Assembly (NCBI RefSeq): GCF_003024675.1
Contig: NZ_PYLP01000009.1
Coordinates: 1 to 64,000, forward strand
From: Faecalibacillus faecis
Lineage (GTDB): Bacteria > Bacillota_I > Bacilli_A > Erysipelotrichales > Coprobacillaceae
Direction: 5' to 3'
Length of the DNA: 64,000 nt
Position numbers and translations under genes: made by a program. Position 1 is the first letter of the stretch, and each line of letters begins with the position of its first letter. This document shows, piece by piece, positions 17,638 to 27,374 of the stretch. The notes under the pieces were generated by a model, which did no database searches, was not told the origin of the DNA, and saw only the letters and a list, made by a program, of their open reading frames with translations.

Positions 17638-17748
17638 ATGAAACGTAATAATATTATTATGGCATTGACCCTTACATCATTAGCACTTCTATTTAGTGAA
17701 ACAGAATGTGGTTGTCATGTCATGGAAACAATTAAAGAAAAAATGTAA
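17638..17748 (+). CDS. Small hydrophobic peptide of unknown function
   Basis: 36-codon ORF with a well-placed AGAGGTG site 5 nt before its ATG. It encodes a basic start MKRNN, a hydrophobic stretch (about residues 6-19), then a Cys-rich tail with ECGCHV. The N terminus resembles a short signal or membrane peptide. It follows recD2 by 48 nt with no terminator between, and the alaS promoter starts just after its stop, so it probably rides on the mnmA-recD2 transcript. The role is unknown. Confidence 0.5.
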   Translation: MKRNNIIMALTLTSLALLFSETECGCHVMETIKEKM

Positions 17749-17752
17749 GATA

Positions 17753-17781
17753 TTGAAATGTTTTTCTAATTCGTGTATAAT
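17753..17781 (+). promoter_or_regulatory. Promoter of the alaS T-box transcript
   Basis: TTGAAA (17753-17758), 17-nt spacer, TATAAT (17776-17781). Transcription would start about 10 nt before the T-box stem I. Confidence 0.65.
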
Positions 17782-17789
17782 GCAAATAA

Positions 17790-17993
17790 ATCGTTGAAAA
17801 AGATCAGTACTATATAGAATATTTTAGAGAGAACATGGTGGGTGAAAATGTTTATAGGATATATAGGAAAGCTACTTTGGAGAGTAATTAATGATTACCG
17901 TAGAACTGCGTTAAAGTTTAATTAAGGGCATGTATTATACATGAACTAGGATGGTACCGCGATAAAGTCGTTCCTAGATGAGGACGACTTTTT
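17790..17993 (+). promoter_or_regulatory. T-box riboswitch, alanine specifier, for alaS
   Basis: The T-box core ATGGTACCGCG lies at 17951-17961. Stem I has AGTA (17805-17808 region) opposite GAAAGCTAC, with the alanine codon GCT at 17871-17873 as specifier. The terminator pairs 17964-17975 with 17981-17991, ending in T. In the antiterminator, CTAGGA (17946-17951) pairs with TCCTAG (17972-17977), which disrupts the terminator. Uncharged tRNA-Ala should allow read-through into alaS. Confidence 0.92.
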
Positions 17994-18019
17994 ATATTGT
18001 CAAAAAAAGGAGAAAAGAA

Positions 18020-20626
18020 ATGAAACAATTAACAGGAAATCAAGTTAGACAAATGTTCTTGGATTATTTCAAATCAAAAGGACATATGATTGAACCAGGT
18101 GCATCACTTATTCCACATAACGATCCAACACTATTATGGATCAATGCCGGAGTTGCTGCACTAAAAAAATATTTTGATGGTAGTGAAAAACCAGCATGTA
18201 ATCGTATTGCTAATGCTCAAAAATCAATTCGTACAAACGATATTGAAAATGTTGGTAAAACAGCAAGACATCATACTTTCTTTGAAATGTTAGGAAATTT
18301 CTCTATTGGAGATTATTTCAAAGAAGAAGCAATTCCATTTGCATGGGAATTTTTAACAAGCCCAGAATGGATTGGTTTTGATAAAGAAAAACTTTATGTT
18401 ACTGTTTATACAGATGATGAAGATGCTTATCGTATTTGGACAGAAGTATGTCATGTAGATCCAAGTCATATTTTAAAAACTTATGAAAACTTTTGGGAAA
18501 TTGGAGAAGGTCCAGGGGGACCTGATTCAGAAATCTTCTATGATCGTGGTGAAAAATACGATCCAGAAGGTTTAGGAGAAAAATTATTCTTTGAAGAAAT
18601 GGAAAATGATCGTTATATTGAAGTATGGAATGTTGTTTTCTCTCAGTATGATTGTAATCCAGCCATTGATCGTAAAGAATATAAAGAACTTCCACAAAAG
18701 AATATTGATACTGGTATGGGACTTGAAAGATTAGTAAGTATTATTCAAGGTGGAGAAACAAACTTTGATACAGATTTATTCTTACCAATCATTCATGCAA
18801 CTGAAAAATTAGCCAATGTTTCTTATGAAGAAAACAAAATGGCTTATCGTGTTATTGCTGATCATATTCGTACTGTTACTTTTGCTTTAGCTGATGGGGC
18901 AATGTTTGATAATGCCGGTAGAGGATATGTTTTAAGACGAATTTTAAGACGTGCTGTTCGTTATGGTAAACAAATTGGTATTGAAAAAGCATTTATGTAT
19001 GATTTAGTACCATTAGTTTGTGATATGATGAAAGAATTTTATGATTATTTACCAGAAAAACAAGATTTTATTTCAACAATGGTTAAAAAAGAAGAAGAAG
19101 CTTTCCATAAAACATTATTAAATGGTGAAAAATTATTAAAATCATTAATTGATAAAAATGAAAATGGAGAAATTAGTGGAAAAGATGCTTTCAAACTTTA
19201 TGATACATATGGTTTCCCATTTGAATTAACATTAGAAATTGCTGAAGAATCAAACTTAACAGTTAACAAAGAAGAATTTAAAGAAGAATTAAAAGTTCAA
19301 CAAGAAAGATCTCGTGCTTCACGTGATAGTAATGAATCAATGGCAAGTCAAAAACCTGATTTAATGGCTTTTGTTGAGCCTTCAACATTTGTTTATGATC
19401 CTACACCAATTCAAGGAAAAATTATTGGATTATTCAAAGATGGTGTTAAAACAGATGAAATCACAGATAAAGGAGAAGTTATCTTTGATACAACTCCATT
19501 CTACGGCGAAATGGGTGGACAATGTGGTGATACTGGATTAATAGATAACGAAACAACACATGCCAATGTTGTTAATACTTTAAATGCACCAAATAAACAA
19601 CATATGCATTTTGTGGAAGTAAAAGAAGGAGCTATTCATTTAGGTGATATTTTTACATTATCAATTGATCAACAAAAACGTCGTCAAATTACAGCAAACC
19701 ATAGTGCAACACATATCTTGCAAAAAGCATTACAAGAAACTTTAGGAGATCATATTAGCCAAGCGGGGTCTTATGTGGATGATAAACTTTTAAGATTTGA
19801 CTTTACTCATTTTGAAAAAATTTCTGCTGAATTATTAAAAGGAATTGAAGAAAAAGTAAATCAAATTGTTTTTGAAGGACGTCCTGTTGTTATTAAAAAT
19901 ATGTCAAAAGAAGAAGCTTTAGCTTCAGGAGCAATGGCTTTATTTGATGAAAAATACGGAGATGTTGTTCGTGTTGTCAATATTGGAGATTACTCTATTG
20001 AATTATGTGGTGGTTGTCATGTTTCAAACAGTTCTGAAATTGGTTTATTTAAAATCGTTAGTGAAGAATCTATAGGTAGTGGAATCAGACGTATTGTGGC
20101 TCAAAGTGGATTAGCTGCTTATAATGCAATGGTTCATGAAAAAGAAACAGTAGATACAATTGCATCTACATTAAATCTTAAAAATAGAAAAGATGTTGTA
20201 AGTAAAGTTGAATCATTAAAAGAAGATTTAAAACAAGCAAAAGCAGAAGTAGAACAATTATCAGCTAAATTGAATGCAATCCAAGCTGCTTCAAAAGCAA
20301 ATGATATTGAAGAAATCAACGGGGTTAAAGTTCTTTATGTTGAAGAACAATTAGAAAATGCAAAAGCAAAACAATTAACATTTGATTTTAGAGATCAATT
20401 AGAAAGTGGTATCGTTGTTTTAGTTTCAAAATATGAAGAAAAATGTTCATACTTTGTATCTGTTTCAAAAGACTTAGTGGGTCAATACAAAGCTGGAAAT
20501 ATCATTAAGGCAATCAATGAAGTTGTTGATGGCCGTGGTGGTGGAAAACCTGACTTTGCTCAAGGTGGATGTGCCATCAATGATAATATTTCAAAAATCA
20601 AAGGTGCTTTAAAAAATATTTTGTAA
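18020..20626 (+). CDS. alaS: Alanyl-tRNA synthetase
   Basis: Charges tRNA-Ala. The start MKQLTGNQVRQMFLDYFKSK is the family N terminus, at a good AAGGAG site; the upstream in-frame ATG at 17978 lies inside the T-box terminator and is not used. Class-II catalytic core in about the first 440 residues, editing domain with HSATHILQKAL (about 570) and the CGGCHV zinc motif, then a coiled coil and C-Ala domain ending with GRGGGKPDFAQGG. About 868 residues, normal. Confidence 0.97.
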   Translation: MKQLTGNQVRQMFLDYFKSKGHMIEPGASLIPHNDPTLLWINAGVAALKKYFDGSEKPACNRIANAQKSIRTNDIENVGKTARHHTFFEMLGNFSIGDYFKEEAIPFAWEFLTSPEWIGFDKEKLYVTVYTDDEDAYRIWTEVCHVDPSHILKTYENFWEIGEGPGGPDSEIFYDRGEKYDPEGLGEKLFFEEMENDRYIEVWNVVFSQYDCNPAIDRKEYKELPQKNIDTGMGLERLVSIIQGGETNFDTDLFLPIIHATEKLANVSYEENKMAYRVIADHIRTVTFALADGAMFDNAGRGYVLRRILRRAVRYGKQIGIEKAFMYDLVPLVCDMMKEFYDYLPEKQDFISTMVKKEEEAFHKTLLNGEKLLKSLIDKNENGEISGKDAFKLYDTYGFPFELTLEIAEESNLTVNKEEFKEELKVQQERSRASRDSNESMASQKPDLMAFVEPSTFVYDPTPIQGKIIGLFKDGVKTDEITDKGEVIFDTTPFYGEMGGQCGDTGLIDNETTHANVVNTLNAPNKQHMHFVEVKEGAIHLGDIFTLSIDQQKRRQITANHSATHILQKALQETLGDHISQAGSYVDDKLLRFDFTHFEKISAELLKGIEEKVNQIVFEGRPVVIKNMSKEEALASGAMALFDEKYGDVVRVVNIGDYSIELCGGCHVSNSSEIGLFKIVSEESIGSGIRRIVAQSGLAAYNAMVHEKETVDTIASTLNLKNRKDVVSKVESLKEDLKQAKAEVEQLSAKLNAIQAASKANDIEEINGVKVLYVEEQLENAKAKQLTFDFRDQLESGIVVLVSKYEEKCSYFVSVSKDLVGQYKAGNIIKAINEVVDGRGGGKPDFAQGGCAINDNISKIKGALKNIL

Positions 20627-20677
20627 TTTAATACAGTATACGGTATAATATATAGCATAGAAAAGAGGGTGAGTTAG

Positions 20678-20932
20678 ATGGAAGATTTAACAAAAACAAG
20701 AGTATTTAGTTCAGAAGATATGCGTAGAGAAATGATACGTAGTAATCTCAAGACAGTCATTGATGCTTTAAATGAAAGAGGATACAATGCTGTTCATCAA
20801 ATTGCAGGTTATCTCATATCTAATGATCCTGCATACATTTCGTCTCATAAAAATGCAAGAAATATTATTCAACAAATTGAAAGAGATGAAATTATCGAAG
20901 AATTAGTAAAATCTTATTTGGAGAAAGAATAA
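20678..20932 (+). CDS. ireB: IreB-family regulatory phosphoprotein
   Basis: 84-residue UPF0297 protein. In Enterococcus, IreB is phosphorylated by the PASTA kinase IreK and affects cephalosporin resistance. Features typical of the family: TRVFSSEDM near the N terminus with the phosphorylatable Thr, and GYNAVHQIAGYLISNDPAYI. The order alaS-ireB-ruvX-DUF1292 is conserved in Bacillota. Its stop overlaps the ruvX start by one base. Confidence 0.93.
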   Translation: MEDLTKTRVFSSEDMRREMIRSNLKTVIDALNERGYNAVHQIAGYLISNDPAYISSHKNARNIIQQIERDEIIEELVKSYLEKE

Positions 20933-21351
20933 TGAAAAAAGTATTAGGTCTTGATTTAGGGTCTAGAACTTGTGGTATTGCCATGTCTGACATTCTTGGA
21001 ATGATTGCACATGGTGTAGAAACGTTTCGTTTTAAGCCTGACGATTATTTAACATGTGCAAAACATGTTAAAGAAATCGTAGAAGAAAATGATATTGAAA
21101 CAATTGTTTTAGGTTTACCAAAACATATGAATGGTGATATTGGTGAAAGAGGACAAATTTCAATTGAATTTAAAAAACAATTAGAAGAAATGATTGAAGG
21201 AATCAATGTGATCTTAATAGATGAAAGATTAACAACGGTCGTTGCTGAAAATCAACTTCTTTTTGCGGATGTATCAAGAAAGAAGAGAAAACAAGTGATT
21301 GATAAAATGGCCGCAGTTGCTATTTTACAAGGATACTTAGATAGAGGATAG
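20932..21351 (+). CDS. ruvX: Putative Holliday-junction resolvase / pre-16S rRNA nuclease (YqgF)
   Basis: RNase H-fold protein of 139 residues. GLDLGSRTCGIAMSD holds the first catalytic Asp, VLGLPKHMNG is the central signature, and LIDERLTTVVAE holds the C-terminal acidic residues. The best-supported role of the family is maturation of the 16S rRNA 5' end, with junction resolution as a historical proposal. Confidence 0.94.
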   Translation: MKKVLGLDLGSRTCGIAMSDILGMIAHGVETFRFKPDDYLTCAKHVKEIVEENDIETIVLGLPKHMNGDIGERGQISIEFKKQLEEMIEGINVILIDERLTTVVAENQLLFADVSRKKRKQVIDKMAAVAILQGYLDRG

Positions 21352-21354
21352 AAT

Positions 21355-21642
21355 ATGGATAATAATACAATTGTTGTAACAGATGAATTGGGAAATGAAG
21401 TAGAATACGAAATTTTATTTACATTTGAAAATGAAGAAAATGGACATAAATATGTTGTTTACTTTGATCCTGAAAAAGATGAGCCTGAAGCACAAGCTGC
21501 TATCTATGATGAAGAAGGTGGATTATTCCCAATTGAAACTCCTGAAGAGTGGGAACTTGTTGAAGAAGTGTTCCAATCTTTTGTTTCAGAAGAAGATGAA
21601 ACAGAATACTGTGAAGGAGAAGATGAAGATTGTAATTCATAA
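21355..21642 (+). CDS. DUF1292 protein (YrzB family)
   Basis: 95-residue very acidic protein. It has the family core VTDELGNEVEYEILFTFE and the segment KYVVYFDPE, followed by an acidic tail. Function is unknown even in well-studied relatives; the gene is a standing neighbour of ruvX. Ends at a strong terminator. Confidence 0.9.
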   Translation: MDNNTIVVTDELGNEVEYEILFTFENEENGHKYVVYFDPEKDEPEAQAAIYDEEGGLFPIETPEEWELVEEVFQSFVSEEDETEYCEGEDEDCNS

Positions 21643-21665
21643 AAGCTAATGAAAATTAGCTTTTT
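21642..21665 (+). terminator. Terminator after the alaS cluster
   Basis: AAAGCTAAT (21642-21650) pairs with ATTAGCTTT (21655-21663) around a GAAA loop, then T-run. Confidence 0.9.
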
Positions 21666-21726
21666 CCTTTTAAAGGATATCAAAAGTTCATAGTCAAATA
21701 TTAAAATAATCAATGAGGTGAAAAAA

Positions 21727-22830
21727 ATGGCATTTAATTTATTTGGAGGAAAAAGAAGAATTACGAAAGGTTTTTTCGCAAATTCTTTAGGAAATAAACA
21801 AACAAGAGGAATTTATACATTCCAAATTGACGTAGAAAATGGAGAGCTGATTTTTAAAAAATACTTTGTAACACCAACAGATCCATGGTATGCCTTTAAT
21901 TATGGTCGTTTTTCATGTGTTACTTATAGAAATAGAACAGGTTCTGTTGATGATGGAGGAATTTGTTCTTATGCAGCAACAGCTGAAACTTTAGCGCTTG
22001 CTTCACGTGTGACAGATAAAGGTAAAACGTATATTCATGCTTGTGCTAATGGGGATGTAGAAACAGCAAATAAAGTTTTCTGTGTTGATTATTTTAATAG
22101 TGAAATTTCAGTAATTTCTATTGAAAAAAAGAAACTTTTAAAATGTATTTCGCACTTTAAATTAAATGGAAATGGGAAAGATCCTATCAAACAAGCACAA
22201 CCTTATCCAACTTATGTAGGTTTCTTACCTGATGAAAATAAACTTTATGTCGTATGTTTAGGGTTGGATCAAGTATGTTTCTTTGATGTTAGCGAAGATG
22301 GAACTTTAACATTGGACAATGTTCATACATTACAATTAGAACCAGGATGTGGTCCTAAAAAAATGATTTTCAATCAAAAAGGAAACCGTGCTTATGTTAT
22401 GAATGAACTTAATAGTACAATCTGTGTTTATAAATACGATCATCTAAACTTTGAGTTGATTCAAACAATTGATAGTTATCCTAAAGAAGATGATCCTGAA
22501 TTAGTAAATTCTTTAAGTGATATTAAACTCAATAGTGATGATAGTCATTTATATGCTATTAATAAAGGACATGATTCACTTGTACTTTTTGAAGTTAATG
22601 AAGATGGAACACTTACCTATATTGATTTTGAAGATACTTCTTATGATCCAGTAGATATGCTTGTTTATAACGAAGAAGGAAATGAATGGATCGTTGTGGC
22701 TTGTCAAAAAGGCGGTATCGTTGAATCATATCGTTTTGGTAAAGAAAAAGGTGGACAAGTTTATGAAACAGAATATTGCTGTATGGTCAATGAACCTATT
22801 TGCTTAACACCATTTGTTAATAATTTCTAA
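21727..22830 (+). CDS. Lactonase-family beta-propeller (6-phosphogluconolactonase type)
   Basis: 367-residue beta-propeller of the YkgB/Pgl lactonase family, which hydrolyses 6-phosphogluconolactone or related lactones. Repeating blade motifs are visible: YVVCLGLDQVCFFDVSEDGT, AYVMNELNSTICVY and LYAINKGHDSLVLFEVNEDG. PTYVGFLPDENKLY resembles the family metal-site region. An in-frame GTG lies 9 nt upstream within the GAGGTG ribosome site; the ATG at 21727 is the real start. No oxidative pentose-phosphate genes are adjacent, so the substrate is inferred from family only. Confidence 0.8.
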   Translation: MAFNLFGGKRRITKGFFANSLGNKQTRGIYTFQIDVENGELIFKKYFVTPTDPWYAFNYGRFSCVTYRNRTGSVDDGGICSYAATAETLALASRVTDKGKTYIHACANGDVETANKVFCVDYFNSEISVISIEKKKLLKCISHFKLNGNGKDPIKQAQPYPTYVGFLPDENKLYVVCLGLDQVCFFDVSEDGTLTLDNVHTLQLEPGCGPKKMIFNQKGNRAYVMNELNSTICVYKYDHLNFELIQTIDSYPKEDDPELVNSLSDIKLNSDDSHLYAINKGHDSLVLFEVNEDGTLTYIDFEDTSYDPVDMLVYNEEGNEWIVVACQKGGIVESYRFGKEKGGQVYETEYCCMVNEPICLTPFVNNF

Positions 22831-22853
22831 GGCAACTTGTTTGCCTTTTTTTC
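22829..22853 (+). terminator. Terminator after the lactonase gene
   Basis: AAGGCAA (22829-22835) pairs with TTGCCTT (22841-22847), followed by a T-run; begins in the stop codon. Confidence 0.85.
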
Positions 22854-22909
22854 TTTGGTTGAATCTCGACAAAAAATAACATATAATGATACAAGGTGAG
22901 GACTCGATT

Positions 22910-23983
22910 ATGGAAAAAATAAAAAAATTGAATGTAAAGATAAAAATAGCAATGGGCTGTGTAATTGTACTTCTAATTTTAGTTTTAGGAAGTTTTGCGT
23001 TTTATCATAATGGAATCAAAGCAGTTTCTTCTAAAGATAAAGAAGTCATTGTGACAATTCCTAAGGGAAGCAGCGGAAGTAATATATTAGAAATTTTAAA
23101 TAAAAAAGATTTATTAAAAAGTCCAATGTGTGCCAAAATATATTTAAAATTAAATAGTTATGATTTTAAAAGTAATGTTTATATTTTAAATAAAAATATG
23201 GATTTAGAAGAAATCATGATAATTCTAGAAGGAAATGATAAAGAACACATTTCTAATACAAAAATAACGGTTTTAGATGGTCAAACAATTCCTGAATATG
23301 CCAAAATTATTGCTAAACAAACAGGAATAGATGAAAATAAAATTTTAGAAAAATGGACAGATCAAGCTTATTTAAAGAAATTAATCAAAAAATATTGGTT
23401 TTTAACAGATGATATTTTAACAGATGGAATCTATTATCCATTAGAAGGTTATTTTGCTCCAGAAACTTATTTTTTAACACAAGAAGATAATATAGAAAGT
23501 ATTACAAAAATGATGTTGGATCAAATGGAAAAACATCTTCAAAAATATAAAACACACATTGAAAGCTTTAAAGTAGGAAATCAAACATTATCGATTCATC
23601 AATTTATGACGCTTTCATCCATTGTTCAAAGAGAGTCACCAACCAATAGTCAAGATCAACAGCTGATTGCGGGGGTTTTAATCAACCGTTTAAATAAACA
23701 AATGCCACTTCAATGTGATGTAACAGTCAACTATGGCAATCAAGTTGTTAAGATTGCAGTAACACATAATGATTTAAGTAATGATACAAAATATAATACA
23801 TATTTATATAAAGGTCTTCCTGTAGGACCAATCAGTGCAGTTTCTACAGAAATGATTCAAAGTGTTTTAAATTATAAAGAAAGTGAGTATTACTATTTCT
23901 TTGCGACACAAGATGGAAAAGTTTTATTTGCGAAAACTTATGAAGAACATCAAGCAAATGTAAAGAGTAATAAATGGTATTAA
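22910..23983 (+). CDS. mltG: Endolytic murein transglycosylase MltG
   Basis: Membrane-anchored lytic transglycosylase that cuts nascent peptidoglycan strands. One N-terminal membrane segment (about residues 13-33), then the YceG fold. The catalytic region reads LSSIVQRES, keeping the second Glu of the usual IVEKE motif while the first is Gln, followed by INRLNKQMPLQCDVTVNYG and YKGLPVGPIS. An earlier ATG (22886) lies in a TATAAT box; the ATG at 22910 follows AAGGTGAGG and is preferred. First gene of a run reaching udk. Confidence 0.93.
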   Translation: MEKIKKLNVKIKIAMGCVIVLLILVLGSFAFYHNGIKAVSSKDKEVIVTIPKGSSGSNILEILNKKDLLKSPMCAKIYLKLNSYDFKSNVYILNKNMDLEEIMIILEGNDKEHISNTKITVLDGQTIPEYAKIIAKQTGIDENKILEKWTDQAYLKKLIKKYWFLTDDILTDGIYYPLEGYFAPETYFLTQEDNIESITKMMLDQMEKHLQKYKTHIESFKVGNQTLSIHQFMTLSSIVQRESPTNSQDQQLIAGVLINRLNKQMPLQCDVTVNYGNQVVKIAVTHNDLSNDTKYNTYLYKGLPVGPISAVSTEMIQSVLNYKESEYYYFFATQDGKVLFAKTYEEHQANVKSNKWY

Positions 23984-23984
23984 A

Positions 23985-24575
23985 ATGAAGTATTTTGATG
24001 AAATAGAAAAAAGTGCAAGAGAAAGAAATATTCCAGTTATGGAAAAAGAAGGACTTGAGTTTTTAATTCAAACTTTTGAGGAATACCAATGTCATCGCTG
24101 CCTTGAAATTGGTAGTGCCATTGGCTATTCAGCAATGATGATGGTTTCTAATATTAATGATTTTGTCGTTGAAACCATTGAATTAGATGAAAATCGCTAT
24201 CAAGAAGCTCTAAAAAATATACATGAACAACAATTAGAAAATCAAATAGAAATTCATCATGAAGATGCTCTTACAATCCCTCTTGATGATTTAAAATATC
24301 AAGAATTTGATTGTTTGTTTATTGATGCAGCTAAGGCTCAATATCAAAAATTCTTTGAAAAATATATGCCTCTTGTTAAAGAAAAAGGAATATGTATTGT
24401 TGATAATCTTGATTTTCATGGTATGATTTTTGATATTGATCATATTAAAAATAGAAATACTAAACAACTTGTTAAAAAAATAAAAAGATTTAAAGACTGG
24501 ATCTTTAATCATGACGAATATCAAGTTACCTATTATGGTGTAGGTGATGGAATCTGTGTAATAAAAAGGAAGTGA
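23985..24575 (+). CDS. trmR: tRNA 5-hydroxyuridine methyltransferase (TrmR / YrrM type)
   Basis: SAM-dependent O-methyltransferase of about 196 residues. The SAM-binding motif is LEIGSAIGYSAMMM (about residue 40), then ETIELDENRYQEA and DCLFIDAAKAQY, with the second acidic stretch at VDNLDFHGM. In Bacillus subtilis the neighbour of the U32 genes (YrrM/TrmR) methylates ho5U34 to mo5U34 in tRNA; the same order here supports that role. Caffeoyl-CoA methyltransferase-type annotations are a less likely alternative. Confidence 0.85.
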   Translation: MKYFDEIEKSARERNIPVMEKEGLEFLIQTFEEYQCHRCLEIGSAIGYSAMMMVSNINDFVVETIELDENRYQEALKNIHEQQLENQIEIHHEDALTIPLDDLKYQEFDCLFIDAAKAQYQKFFEKYMPLVKEKGICIVDNLDFHGMIFDIDHIKNRNTKQLVKKIKRFKDWIFNHDEYQVTYYGVGDGICVIKRK

Positions 24576-24580
24576 AATAC

Positions 24581-25513
24581 GTGTCTTTAATTGTTAATAT
24601 AAATAGTTTATCTTATCTTTATGATTATCTTGATTTGGGTGTTGAACATTTTATTGTAGGAACAACACAATTTTCTTGTCGTCAAGCTTTGACGCTTGAT
24701 TATAAACAAATTGTAGAAATCAAAAAAAAATATCCAAATATCAAATTATTTGTACTTGTTAATGCTTTAGTAGAACAAAAATATCTAGAAGATTTAAAAA
24801 AACATTTAAGAAAGTTATATGAATGTCAAATAGAGGGAATTATTTTCCAAGATTTTGCCGTTCTACAAATCTGTAATGAAGAAAAATATGCATTTGAAAA
24901 AATATATGATCCAGAAACTTTAAATACCAATCATCAAACTTTAGCTGTTTTAAAAGAACAAGGAATAGACGGAGCTTTTTTAGCACGAGAAATTCCTTTA
25001 AAAGAAAAACAAATGATTGAACAAAAAAGCTCTATAAAAACCATGGTACAAATTCATGGTGTTGAATATATGGCTTATTCAAAAAGAAAATTATTATCAA
25101 ATTATAAAGAATTTACACATTTAGATTTTCCTGTAGATAAAGAAGCTCAAATAGAAATTAAGGCCAATGGAGTCGATGAAAATTGTCATATTTATGAAGA
25201 CTTTTATGGAACACATATTACGTCAACCAATCAAATGTGTGCCCTTGACATTTTAAATCAATTCTTAGATTTTGATTATTTATTAATTGATGGACAATAT
25301 ATTAGTGAAACAAATTTATTAGAAATCGTTCATCTTTATAAACAAGGCTTAGATGCCATTTCAAACAATACGTACAACAAAGAATCCCTTGAATTGATGC
25401 AATTACTCTATCGTTTAACACCAAATATTCATTATTATCATAGTTTTTTATTTGATTCGACGGTTTATAAAATTGCCGATGTAAGAAAGAGAGAAGAAAA
25501 TGAGAGAAGTTAG
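24581..25513 (+). CDS. trhP1: U32-family protein, tRNA hydroxylation (TrhP1 type)
   Basis: Truncated-looking U32 family member (about 310 residues) equivalent to B. subtilis YrrN, which works with YrrO in prephenate-dependent hydroxylation of U34 of tRNA. It has a TIM-barrel-like pattern but lacks the four-Cys FeS-cluster signature of its partner. Two GTG starts are possible: 24572 overlaps the trmR stop and lies 1 nt after AAGGA, while 24581 has a 10-nt spacer and is preferred. Its 3' end overlaps trhP2 by 14 nt, implying coupling. Confidence 0.8.
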   Translation: MSLIVNINSLSYLYDYLDLGVEHFIVGTTQFSCRQALTLDYKQIVEIKKKYPNIKLFVLVNALVEQKYLEDLKKHLRKLYECQIEGIIFQDFAVLQICNEEKYAFEKIYDPETLNTNHQTLAVLKEQGIDGAFLAREIPLKEKQMIEQKSSIKTMVQIHGVEYMAYSKRKLLSNYKEFTHLDFPVDKEAQIEIKANGVDENCHIYEDFYGTHITSTNQMCALDILNQFLDFDYLLIDGQYISETNLLEIVHLYKQGLDAISNNTYNKESLELMQLLYRLTPNIHYYHSFLFDSTVYKIADVRKREENERS

Positions 25514-26753
25514 TCAAATTATTAATGGAAAAAGAATCATTGTTAAAAAGCCTGAATTATTAGCGCCAGCAGGAAACTTAGAAAAACTAAAAGTGGCTAT
25601 CCTCTATGGTGCAGATGCAGTGTTTATTGGGGGTAAAGAGTTTTCTTTGCGTTCAAGTGCTTCTAATTTTTCTTTAGATGATATTAAAGAAGCTGTTGAA
25701 TTTGCGCATGCACATCATGCGGCAATTCATGTGACATGTAATATTATTTTACATGAAGATAATTTAGAAGGGTTAGAAGATTATCTTTTAAAATTAGATG
25801 AAATTGGGGTTGATGCCATTATTGTAGCGGATCCTTATATCATGTCACTGGCTAAAAAATTAAACTTAAAATTAGAAGTTCATGTTTCTACACAACTTTC
25901 AACCATGAATACCAGTGCGATTCGTTTCTATGAAAATTTAGGAGTTGATCGTGTCGTTTTTGCTAGAGAAGTGGATTATCAAGATTTAAAAGAAGTTAGA
26001 GAAAAAGTGGATATTGATTTAGAATATTTTATTCATGGAGCCATGTGTATCCATTATTCAGGAAGATGTATGCTTTCTAATTACTTTTCTAGACGTGATG
26101 CCAATCGTGGAGGATGTTCGCAATCATGCCGTTGGTATTATGATATTTTTGAAAAGGATCAACAATTGAATCATGATGAAATTGTACCGTTTAGTATGTC
26201 AAGTAAAGATATGTCACTCGTTGATGAATTGCCTAAGCTTATTGAATTAGGAGTTGATTCTTTTAAAATCGAAGGAAGAATGAAATCTCTTCATTATATT
26301 GCTACTGTTGTTTCAACTTACCGTAAATTGATTGATACTTATTGTGCTGATCCAGATCACTTTAATAAAGAAGGTTATCGTAAGGAAATTGAAAAAGCAG
26401 CGAATCGTGCTTTATGTACAGGATTCTTTAAAGATTTTCCAAACAGCCAATATCAACTTTATAATCAAAGAGATGAACATCCAACACAAGATTTCTGTGC
26501 GCGCGTTCTTCATTATGATACTTCAAAACAAGAAGCGATGATTGAACAAAGAAACTATTTTAAAGTGGGAGATACAATTGAATTTTTCTCACCACACCAT
26601 GAAAATATTTTAATTCAAGTAAAAGAAATATATAATGAAGATAGAGAAGCAGTAGAAGTAGCAAATCATCCAATGGAAATTCTTTATTTAAAATGTGAGC
26701 AACCATTGTCTGAATTTGATATGGGAAGGAAGGTTTTAACAAATGAAAAATAG
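25500..26753 (+). CDS. trhP2: U32-family protein, tRNA hydroxylation (TrhP2 type)
   Basis: 417-residue U32 protein. [24 protein letters not shown] is the family N terminus, and the FeS-ligand region is [18 protein letters not shown] followed by [20 protein letters not shown] is also diagnostic. Equivalent to B. subtilis YrrO; historically called a collagenase-like peptidase, but now linked to 5-hydroxyuridine formation in tRNA. Overlaps udk by 11 nt. Confidence 0.9.
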   Translation: MREVSQIINGKRIIVKKPELLAPAGNLEKLKVAILYGADAVFIGGKEFSLRSSASNFSLDDIKEAVEFAHAHHAAIHVTCNIILHEDNLEGLEDYLLKLDEIGVDAIIVADPYIMSLAKKLNLKLEVHVSTQLSTMNTSAIRFYENLGVDRVVFAREVDYQDLKEVREKVDIDLEYFIHGAMCIHYSGRCMLSNYFSRRDANRGGCSQSCRWYYDIFEKDQQLNHDEIVPFSMSSKDMSLVDELPKLIELGVDSFKIEGRMKSLHYIATVVSTYRKLIDTYCADPDHFNKEGYRKEIEKAANRALCTGFFKDFPNSQYQLYNQRDEHPTQDFCARVLHYDTSKQEAMIEQRNYFKVGDTIEFFSPHHENILIQVKEIYNEDREAVEVANHPMEILYLKCEQPLSEFDMGRKVLTNEK

Positions 26754-27372
26754 TATTATTATTGGTATTGCTGGAGGAAGTGCTTCGGGTAAGACATCTA
26801 TTTCTAGACAAGTGTATGAATTTTTTAAAGGAAGTCATACAACATGTATTATCAAACAAGATGATTATTATAAAGATCAAAGTCATCTTTCTTTTGAAGA
26901 AAGAGTTAAAACAAACTACGATCATCCTTTTGCCTTTGATAATGACTTACTTGTAGAACAATTAAAGCAACTTAAAGAAGGTAAATCAATTTCTAAACCA
27001 ACTTATGATTATACAATGCATACAAGAAGTGATGTAGTAGAAACAATTACCCCAAGAGATGTTTATATTCTTGAAGGATTATTTGTTCTTTATGATGAAA
27101 AAATCAGAGAAATGTGTGATATTCTTGTATTCGTTGATACAGATGCGGATATTCGTTTTATTCGTCGTTTAAAACGTGATATTGAAGAAAGAGGACGTTC
27201 TTTAGATTCTGTTTGTAACCAATATTTAGAAACAGTAAGACCAATGCATGAACAATTTGTTGAACCTTCAAAGAAATACGCGCATATTATTATTCCTGAA
27301 GGGGGAAATAATACAGTTGCAGTTGATTTGTTAATTACTAAAATATCCAGTGTTATTGATACAAAGGAATAA
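26743..27372 (+). CDS. udk: Uridine/cytidine kinase
   Basis: Salvage kinase making UMP/CMP from the nucleosides. Walker [14 protein letters not shown] at residue 6, [15 protein letters not shown], then the lid region [12 protein letters not shown]. 209 residues, typical. Translationally coupled to trhP2 by overlap; the same neighbourhood occurs in B. subtilis. Confidence 0.96.
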   Translation: MKNSIIIGIAGGSASGKTSISRQVYEFFKGSHTTCIIKQDDYYKDQSHLSFEERVKTNYDHPFAFDNDLLVEQLKQLKEGKSISKPTYDYTMHTRSDVVETITPRDVYILEGLFVLYDEKIREMCDILVFVDTDADIRFIRRLKRDIEERGRSLDSVCNQYLETVRPMHEQFVEPSKKYAHIIIPEGGNNTVAVDLLITKISSVIDTKE

Positions 27373-27374
27373 TT

